Below are positions 58,005-64,000 of a stretch of 64,000 nucleotides of DNA, piece by piece. The stretch is from Chitinophagaceae bacterium (GTDB taxonomy: Bacteria; Bacteroidota; Bacteroidia; Chitinophagales; Chitinophagaceae). Below the pieces are notes generated by a model. It was not told the DNA's origin and ran no database searches. It was given only the letters and a program-made list of their open reading frames with translations. The first letter of the stretch is position 1. Each line of letters starts with the position of its first letter. A program made the translations under genes and the position numbers. The stretch spans positions 1 through 64,000 of the forward strand of contig JADKJI010000028.1 of the NCBI GenBank assembly GCA_016721085.1, read 5' to 3'.

Positions 58005-59108
58005 TTATTCCCACCGGAAAACTTTTACAGCAATGCCATAAATCAGTAAGGCCCATGCACCCAGAATAGCCAATTGTGGCCCGCATTGTGTGAGGTGAGA
58101 ACCTTCGAATGCCACATTCCTCATGGCATCGTTCATAGCGGTTAATGGCAGGAATTTAATGATACCCTGCATCCCTTCCGGCAGCAGGCTTTTCGGGAAA
58201 AAAGTACCTGATAAAAAGTATTGAGGAAACATGAAAAGGTTAGCATAAATAGGGATGACATTCTGATTTTTGGCCACGCTACTTATAACAAAACCAAATC
58301 CCATAAATACGAGGAGCCCAATAAAAGAAATGACCATCAATTCTACAAAAGTCACCCAACCGTTGGAAAGGGTGAAGTGATATACAAAGGTTCCAAACAG
58401 TATAATCACCACAGCAGTAGTCATTTGGAATAAAATACGTCCTATCCCCTCCCCTAAAATAATATACCCTCTTTTAATGGGAGTAGTATACATGCGTTTC
58501 AAAACGAGTGTTTCTCTTAGTGAGTATAAAACAAAAGCTACTCCGAATACCGCCGAACCAATCAATGAAAATCCGAGCATACCGGGCAGATAAAAATCTA
58601 TCATTCGATAAATGCGACCTGGCACTTCTTCATGAGTGATGGCTGCATATGTGGCTATTTCAGGATTGGTTTGTGAGTTGATCTTATTAATAACATCCCT
58701 TAATACAGATTCCAGCACCGGTAAATCTTTTTTGCTGGCGGAAGTCGATTTGAGATGGATATCGTATTGTGCTTTTGTAGACGAATCTTTTTCTTTCTGG
58801 ATATTTATTAATGCCGTAATACGTCCTTTCTTCAACCGGTCGTTCAATTCCTCTTCGCTGGCATGTTCTACTTTCAATACTGGCAAACTCTTGATAACCT
58901 GATATACTACATTACCAGTATCCGATTTTGAATCAAAAGCCACATCAATTGAAATACCATTTCCTCCACTCAAGGCGCCAAATATGGCAATCAATACAAT
59001 GGGAAAAAACAAACTAAAAAATACTGCTTGAGGGCTTTTGAAAGTGGTAAGAAGGCTGGCACGTGTAATGGCCAGCATACCTTTTATCTGAGAGTATTGT
59101 TGTGGCAT
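58005..59108 (-). CDS. ABC-2 type transporter permease
   Basis: 367 residues from ATG at 59108 (MPQQYSQIKGMLAITRASLL). The frame is open 20 codons further upstream, but that part consists of GGTTCCAA repeats. A first transmembrane helix (AVFFSLFFPIVLIAIFGAL), a large periplasmic loop (about 50-170) and five C-terminal helices match YhgE/Pip and ABC-2 permeases that export drugs or polysaccharides. The ATP-binding partner is not next to it. Confidence 0.85.
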   Translation of the reverse strand: MPQQYSQIKGMLAITRASLLTTFKSPQAVFFSLFFPIVLIAIFGALSGGNGISIDVAFDSKSDTGNVVYQVIKSLPVLKVEHASEEELNDRLKKGRITALINIQKEKDSSTKAQYDIHLKSTSASKKDLPVLESVLRDVINKINSQTNPEIATYAAITHEEVPGRIYRMIDFYLPGMLGFSLIGSAVFGVAFVLYSLRETLVLKRMYTTPIKRGYIILGEGIGRILFQMTTAVVIILFGTFVYHFTLSNGWVTFVELMVISFIGLLVFMGFGFVISSVAKNQNVIPIYANLFMFPQYFLSGTFFPKSLLPEGMQGIIKFLPLTAMNDAMRNVAFEGSHLTQCGPQLAILGAWALLIYGIAVKVFRWE

Positions 59109-59126
59109 GGGGGCAAAGGTAGGATA

Positions 59127-59276
59127 TTTAGCAAGTTCCAAAGGTTCCAAAAGTTCAATAGGTTCCAAAGGTTTCTAGGTCTGAATTCCAAACAAAAGGA
59201 TAATATTTTCTTTGTAAGTTAGACCTAGAAACCTTTGGAACCTATTGAACTTTTGGAACCTCTTGAACAAACATTT
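59127..59276. repeat. GGTTCCAA-type inverted repeat
   Basis: The left arm 59131-59182 (AGCAAGTTCCAAAGGTTCC...AGGTTTCTAGGTCTG) and right arm 59218-59272 (TTAGACCTAGAAACCTTTGG...TTGGAACCTCTTGAAC) pair over about 50 bp, loop about 37 nt. Gap between the permease start and sppA stop. Confidence 0.85.
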
Positions 59277-61030
59277 ATTCAATCGTAAACTCAAACGGCA
59301 CCCTCGTCTGCGTAACCCCAGCCATCTGTTTAATTCTTTTTATAGCCTGGTAAGTTTTTACTCCATCGGGGCCAAGTTCTTTTTCGATTGCTGCCTTGGC
59401 AGAGTTTTGTTGAACGCCTCCGAGAATTTTGTTGAGGAAATTTTCGGGTTCAGGATATTCACGGAGTTTGTAATCGCTGGTCTTGGCCATACGGGCTGCA
59501 CAGTCGATTGCTTGTTGCAATCCACCGATACGGTCTACTAAACCAAGTGCGATACCGCGGGTACCACTCCAAACACGACCCTGACCGATACTGTCTATAA
59601 ACAACCTGTCTTTTTTACGTCCTTCTGCAACTCGACTTGTAAATGTGTAATAGATGCTATCCACATCTTTCTGTAGCCAGCGACGTTGTGATTCTGTAAG
59701 TGGTTTATAGATTGCCATGGCATCAGCATCGGGAGAAGTCTTCACGCCATCGAAAGTGACCCCTAATTTATTGTTGAAAAACTTTTGCATATTCGGCAAC
59801 ATACTGAACACTCCGATAGAGCCAGTGATAGTATTTGGTTGAGCAAAAATGCTGTCTGCATTGCAGGATAGATAATATCCACCAGATGCTGATACATCCC
59901 CGAAACTCAATACAACGGGTTTTTCTTTTCTCGCCAAAGTCAATTCTCTCCATATATTTTCACTGGCGAGGGCACTTCCTCCACCTGAGTTGATTCGGAA
60001 AACAATTGCCTTTATTGATTTATCCTGACGTACTTTTCGTATCATGTTCATATAAGATTCACTGCCTATCATATCGCGTTCCCCTTTTCCATCAATGATA
60101 TCTCCCTGGGCATAAATTACAGCTATCTTATCCTTTCCAGACCTGGTAAATACAGTAGCCTTTGCATATTTCCCCATAGAAACCATATTCAACTTATCGG
60201 TCTTACCGATCTTCAGCAATTCTCTTAATTTCATCTTTTACTTCATCATCATACTTCAAGCCGTCTACAAGGCGACTATTCACCGCATCGTTTGCCGATT
60301 GTATTGCATTGTCGTTAGCAAATTTATGCAAGGTGGCTGTATCTATGTTTCGCATTGCTGAAGTTTGCAGCAAGAAATGATTATAAAGATCATTCATCAT
60401 AACGGTAGTCTGCAAGCGATTTTCGTCTGTCATTGAAGTTACACGGAAAGGCTCAGTAGCACTCTTGAATTTACCTGCGTAGATTATCTGGGGTTCAATT
60501 TCCAGCTTATCGAGCGTGCCTTTAAGGAATAGAAGGTTCATTGAATAACCTCTCCAATCGAGGCCTCCTTTTGGATTACAGTATATTTTATCGGCCACAT
60601 TCGCTACATAATAGCCGCCTTGAGTAATAACATCGGCATACGCATAAACGAACTTCTTCGATTTTTTAAAATCGAGGAGGGCATCACGGATATCTTCACT
60701 ACTTCCAAAGCCATTGCCATTGCTTCCGCATTTTATATAAATGCCTTTTACAGCACTATCTGTTTTTGCGGTTTGTATCATCCTTACAACATCATAAACA
60801 GATGGCATATCATAGGATTCACTTCCCCCTAAACCAGCAAAAGGATTTTCAACACCTACTTCGGGATAGGATGCAGCCAGATCAAGAACTAATACTGCTT
60901 TTGATCCAGTAGTTTCTTTTCCTGAGGATCCAACAGAAGCTATAATTCCCAGGAATATGAAAAAACCGATGATACTGAATACCACCAGAGCTAGAAGAGA
61001 CGCGAAGAAGAATTTAAAAAAGGAATTCAT
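59275..61030 (-). CDS. sppA: Signal peptide peptidase SppA (67K type), frameshifted
   Basis: About 585 residues from ATG at 61030. One N-terminal membrane helix (FFKFFFASLLALVVFSIIGFFIFLG) and two S49 domains. The general-base Lys is in IYAGKFKSATEPF of the first domain, and the nucleophile Ser in SFGDVSASGGYYLSC of the second. An extra A in the A4 run at 60236-60239 splits the gene; removing it gives YDDEVKMKLRELLKIGK. Pieces: 60203-61030 and 59275-60234. It degrades leftover signal peptides in the membrane. Confidence 0.9.
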
Positions 61031-61088
61031 CCGAACTATTATTTAAACAAAAATCATTGATATTTGGCGGCCGTAAGGTAGGTAAATT

Positions 61089-61571
61089 ATGAACAAAGCG
61101 TATCTGTTGACAGGCGGTAATACCGGAGAACGTAAAATGGAGCTTTCCAGAGCTGTTGCATTAATTGCGGCCCATTCAGGCAAAATACTTAAACAATCTC
61201 ATCTATACGAAACGGCTGCCTGGGGGAAAACCGACCAATCGCCCTTCCTGAACCAAGCCTTACTCATTGAGACCAGTTTATCTGCTCAAGAATTACTAAA
61301 ATCCATTTTGGCTATTGAGTTACAGATGGGAAGGGAAAGAAAAGAGAAATATGGCCCCAGGAACATCGACATCGACATCCTTTTATACAATAATGATATC
61401 ATATCAGAACCTCATTTACAGATTCCCCACCCCGAAATGACGCGCCGCCGATTCGTACTTACTCCTTTGGCAGAAATAGCACCAAATCTCATCCACCCCA
61501 CCCTTCATCTCAGCATAAAAAATCTCCTGAAACAATGCCCTGACACGCTGGAAGTGCGGCAGTTAGGGTGA
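61089..61571 (+). CDS. folK: 2-amino-4-hydroxy-6-hydroxymethyldihydropteridine diphosphokinase
   Basis: 160 residues. Adds pyrophosphate to the pterin in folate synthesis. LLTGGNTGERKMEL is the start motif, AAWGKTDQSPFLNQ and GRERKEKYGPRNIDIDILLYN hold the ATP/Mg-binding residues, and HPEMTRRRFVLTPLAEIAP is the closing signature. Divergent from sppA. Confidence 0.95.
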   Translation: MNKAYLLTGGNTGERKMELSRAVALIAAHSGKILKQSHLYETAAWGKTDQSPFLNQALLIETSLSAQELLKSILAIELQMGRERKEKYGPRNIDIDILLYNNDIISEPHLQIPHPEMTRRRFVLTPLAEIAPNLIHPTLHLSIKNLLKQCPDTLEVRQLG

Positions 61572-61628
61572 TTTTTCCACAAACGGTCACCACCTGTCAC
61601 TGAAGGAGGAGAATGCGGTAATTTGCGG

Positions 61629-61842
61629 AAGGTTCAAGGTTTAAAGTTTCAGGTTTAAAGTTCTTTGGTGTTGCAGTTAAAGTAAAATCTAAAAGTCTGT
61701 TTTATTAGTTTTTTTACCGCAGAGACGCGGAGACGCAGAGGTATTCCCTGCGTCTCCGCGTCTCTGCGGTGAAAAATAAAGCTGCATATAATTCCTTATT
61801 CCCTTACACTCAAGAACCTTAAACCTTAAACCTGAAACCAAA
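61629..61842. repeat. Nested inverted repeats: GTTTAAAG outer, CGCAGAGACG inner
   Basis: Outer arms 61629-61671 (GGTTTAAAGTTTCAGG...) and 61806-61842 (AAACCTTAAACCTGAAACC...) enclose the inner hairpin 61716-61770 (ACCGCAGAGACGCGGAGACG / CGTCTCCGCGTCTCTGCGGT). Two word families in one element, between folK and the deoxynucleoside kinase gene. Confidence 0.85.
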
Positions 61843-61862
61843 GCAAACAAGCACAACAGCTC

Positions 61863-62495
61863 ATGAACTACCATTTCATCACCATCGAAGGCAATATAGG
61901 CGCAGGGAAAACCACTCTGGCGCACTTGCTATCCAGGCATTATAATGCCCGGTTGGTGCTGGAAGAGTTTGCAGACAACCCTTTTCTTACAAAGTTTTAT
62001 GAGAATCCGAAGCAGTATGCATTTCCAGTGGAATTGTTCTTTATGGCAGAGAGGTATAAGCAACTGAAAGAATTGATTCAAACCAGAGATCTATTTCAAC
62101 AGTTCACTATTTCTGACTACCTGTTTACGAAATGCCTCCTGTTTGCCAAAGTGAATTTGCCAGAGGAAGAGTTCAGGCTGTATCAAAAGATATTCGAGAT
62201 TATTCATCAGCAGATGACCCAACCCGATCTGTTGATATACCTGCATGCACCTGTAACTAAACTGCAGTCGAATATCAAAAAAAGACAACGCCCTTATGAA
62301 CAGTCGATTCCTGATGAATATTTGTTTAATATACAAGAAACCTATACTCATTATATAAGGCAGCATAATATAAAAACGCTTTTCATTGATGTAAGCAATG
62401 CCGATTTCTTATCGAATGAAAAGCAATTGAAGACCATCATTGATGCCCTCGAAATAGAATACACAGAAGGGCAACATTATCTAACCTTACCATGA
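61863..62495 (+). CDS. Deoxynucleoside kinase
   Basis: 210 residues. Phosphorylates a deoxynucleoside in nucleotide salvage. P-loop ITIEGNIGAGKTTLAHLL, catalytic ARLVLEEFADNPFL, DYLFTKCLLFAK (in place of the usual DR[YF]), KKRQRPYEQSIPDEYL is the lid region with arginines. Fits the dGK/dAK/dCK family. Its stop overlaps the MFS gene start (ATGA at 62492). Confidence 0.9.
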   Translation: MNYHFITIEGNIGAGKTTLAHLLSRHYNARLVLEEFADNPFLTKFYENPKQYAFPVELFFMAERYKQLKELIQTRDLFQQFTISDYLFTKCLLFAKVNLPEEEFRLYQKIFEIIHQQMTQPDLLIYLHAPVTKLQSNIKKRQRPYEQSIPDEYLFNIQETYTHYIRQHNIKTLFIDVSNADFLSNEKQLKTIIDALEIEYTEGQHYLTLP

Positions 62496-63742
62496 CAGAA
62501 GCCAATAGTTCTGAAAAGCGAGGATTTTTTACCGTTATCAATCATGAATTCACCTGGTTCATCACTGGAAGAATGTTGTTCATAGGTGGACTTCGGATGA
62601 CTCCTGTTTTATTGGGATGGAAACTATATGAAATAACAGGAAGTAAACTGGCATTGGGAATTCTGGGTTTATCTGAGGTAATCCCAGCCATCTTATTAGC
62701 ACTACCTGCAGGCGTAAAAGTTGACAGAAGTAATAAGCGTAATCTGATTGCTACATGTATGCTTCTTTATTTCGTGCTTATGTTCCTCTTATTACTCACT
62801 ACTTCTTCTTATACAAGTCAATGGCTTAGTCCGAAGCATATTAGCTGGGTCATATATGGAATCATATTCTTTACAGGTGTTGTTCGGGCCTATAGCGGTC
62901 CTTCTTTTAATGCCTTTCTGGCTCAATTGGTGCCCTCCCAGCAACTTGTAAGAGCCGCATCAATCAATAGCATGGCCTGGTTGATTGCTGCAGTAACAGG
63001 ACCTGCTGTTGCTGGATTATTACTTGGATTCACCAATATCACTATCTCTTTCAGCATTGTTTGTGGTATGATATTGTTAGGCTATCTGGTATTCAGGCAA
63101 ATACAACCAAAGCCTGTGAGTTTCAATCCAGGTAATAACCGAACATGGGAAAGTGTAAAAGTGGGATTGAAATTCGTGTTACACAAGAAAGCATTATTAG
63201 GTGCCATGAGTCTCGACATGTTTGCTGTATTATTTGGTGGCGCCACTGCTCTTCTTCCAGTATTTGCAAAAGACATTCTGCATGTAGGTCCAATGGGATT
63301 GGGTTGGTTGATTGCCGCCACTTATCTTGGAAATTTTATTGCCATAGCATGGCTTACATACAAACCTTTAAAAAGAAAGCAGGGCACTTTACTACATTAT
63401 ATGGTGGGTGGCTTTGGATTCAGTATATTAGTATTCGCTCTTTCCAATAACTATGTCCTCAGCTTTGCTGCATTATTCGTCAGCGGCCTTTTTGATGGTG
63501 TTAGCATGATCATAAGGGGCACCATAATGCAGATTTTTGTTCCGGATGAAATGCGTGGCCGTGTATCCAGTGTAAACAGCATCTTCATCAATAGCAGTAA
63601 CGAGCTAGGTCAATTTGAAAGCGGCGTAACTGCCGACCTTATGGGCACCGTTCCTTCTGTTGTTTTTGGAGGGTGTATGACATTGCTGGTGTCGATAATT
63701 ACGTGGGTGAAGGCAACGGAGTTGAGGAAATTGGAGTATTGA
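62492..63742 (+). CDS. MFS transporter
   Basis: 416 residues with about 11-12 transmembrane helices. Conserved MFS features: LPAGVKVDRSNKRNLI (loop 2-3 motif A, here GxxxDR), and the matching motif LFDGVSMIIRGTIMQIFVPDEMRGRVSSVN between helices 10 and 11, typical of MFS_3 drug and siderophore exporters. Translationally coupled to the nucleoside kinase, but the substrate is unknown. Confidence 0.88.
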   Translation: MTEANSSEKRGFFTVINHEFTWFITGRMLFIGGLRMTPVLLGWKLYEITGSKLALGILGLSEVIPAILLALPAGVKVDRSNKRNLIATCMLLYFVLMFLLLLTTSSYTSQWLSPKHISWVIYGIIFFTGVVRAYSGPSFNAFLAQLVPSQQLVRAASINSMAWLIAAVTGPAVAGLLLGFTNITISFSIVCGMILLGYLVFRQIQPKPVSFNPGNNRTWESVKVGLKFVLHKKALLGAMSLDMFAVLFGGATALLPVFAKDILHVGPMGLGWLIAATYLGNFIAIAWLTYKPLKRKQGTLLHYMVGGFGFSILVFALSNNYVLSFAALFVSGLFDGVSMIIRGTIMQIFVPDEMRGRVSSVNSIFINSSNELGQFESGVTADLMGTVPSVVFGGCMTLLVSIITWVKATELRKLEY

Positions 63743-63905
63743 AAGCAAATTAGGAAATGTGAAAATGAGGAGATGTGGAAATGAAACAGCCAAATGCAGT
63801 TAAACCGAATTTGCTTTGAATTTTCCCATTTTCTAATCTCCACATCTTCTAATTTGTATTTCGGCTGTTCAATTTTCACATTTCCTAATTTCCACATTTC
63901 CTAAT
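63743..63905. repeat. Third AAATTTGA/GGAAATG-type inverted repeat
   Basis: Left arm AAATTAGGAAATGTGAAAAT... (63748-63795) with GAAACAGCC; right arm CGGCTGTTCAATTTTCACAT... (63861-63905). The GAAACAGCC/GGCTGTTC ends are those of the elements at 43860 and 56720. Confidence 0.75.
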
Positions 63906-63938
63906 TAACAATACTTTTAACTATAAAAATAATCCACC

Positions 63939-64000
63939 ATGCTCCGCCGCCAATTCATCCGCAACACCGCCCTCACCAGCGCCTTACTGGCAATGGGATC
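63939..64000 (+). CDS. Start of a signal-peptide-bearing protein (partial)
   Basis: ATG CTC CGC CGC CAA TTC ATC CGC ... runs off the window. The visible residues are MLRRQFIRNTALTSALLAMG: twin-Arg near the start and a hydrophobic stretch suggest a Tat or Sec signal, common for Bacteroidota sugar oxidoreductases or hydrolases. Product not identifiable. Confidence 0.6.
   Translation, partial: MLRRQFIRNTALTSALLAMG

Noticed and set aside
59109..59168. N-terminal 20 residues of the ABC permease (MEPIELLEPLEL...)
   Set aside because: Encoded by GGTTCCAA repeat words; ATG at 59108 begins a normal permease.

Overview
The window looks like a chromosomal segment of a Bacteroidota bacterium, most likely a Chitinophagaceae-type member. 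Evidence: several secreted proteins end in a type IX secretion (T9SS) sorting domain of the YPNP...G-Y-L-V type; one protein carries a SusC-like LQEVVVTGY motif; promoters of the TTTG-N18/19-TAnnTTTG kind are visible; base composition is AT-rich; and a bacillithiol gene (bshB1) is present. No phage, transposase, integrase, CRISPR array or rRNA operon was seen.

Layout. 1-6.6 kb: a secreted-protein block (648-5791) enclosed by two direct-repeat arrays built around long palindromes. 6.6-9.7 kb: tRNA-Leu(GAG), a sensor kinase, a glycosyltransferase, tRNA-Gly(GCC) and tRNA-Leu(TAA). 10-12.3 kb: a stress/envelope cluster (Dps, acidic protein, two lipoproteins, YtxH protein). 12.8-18.9 kb: a DUF6498-like membrane protein, a 7-PAS histidine kinase, a VanZ-like protein and NagB. 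19.2-24.6 kb: gamma-glutamyltransferase and a Tricorn-like protease. 25.3-30.2 kb: a DUF6600 Asn/Gly-rich protein, a sialate O-acetylesterase and a T9SS cargo. 30.4-34.1 kb: PhoH, CrcB fluoride channel, pyrophosphatase, TauE-like transporter and NlpC/P60 hydrolase. 34.1-41.2 kb: ECF sigma/anti-sigma pair followed by two large LamG/T9SS proteins, the second with a phosphoesterase domain. 41.6-51.7 kb: lipoprotein, Gfo/Idh/MocA oxidoreductase, GH20 hexosaminidase, UspA, methyltransferase, the agmatine pathway (AguB, AguA) and a desaturase. 51.8-64 kb: BshB1, SucC, MuiA, DUF2911, SRPBCC, ABC permease, SppA, FolK, deoxynucleoside kinase, MFS transporter and the start of a signal-peptide-bearing gene.

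Two features dominate. First, at least 20 genes or gene parts are broken by single-base indels, mostly in short homopolymers. In each case protein sequence typical of the family resumes in the other frame and I saw no nonsense codons. This looks more like uncorrected sequencing or assembly error than gene decay, so split genes are given here as single entries with the break noted. Second, most intergenic gaps hold long imperfect hairpins whose arms are made of short iterated words. There are about seven different vocabularies (GGTTCAA, GCTTTAGG, GGAAGTCC, AAATTTGA, GTTTAAGG, CGCAGAGACG, GTCAAAA) that share one architecture. They sometimes nest inside each other, surround small ORFs or run into gene ends. 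This repeat system is the least explained thing in the window.

How the genes may work together: GH20, sialate O-acetylesterase and NagB fit scattered amino-sugar use. AguB and AguA convert agmatine to putrescine. CrcB beside the pyrophosphatase joins fluoride export to a fluoride-sensitive enzyme. The sigma/anti-sigma pair may control the LamG surface proteins downstream, which is inference from position only.
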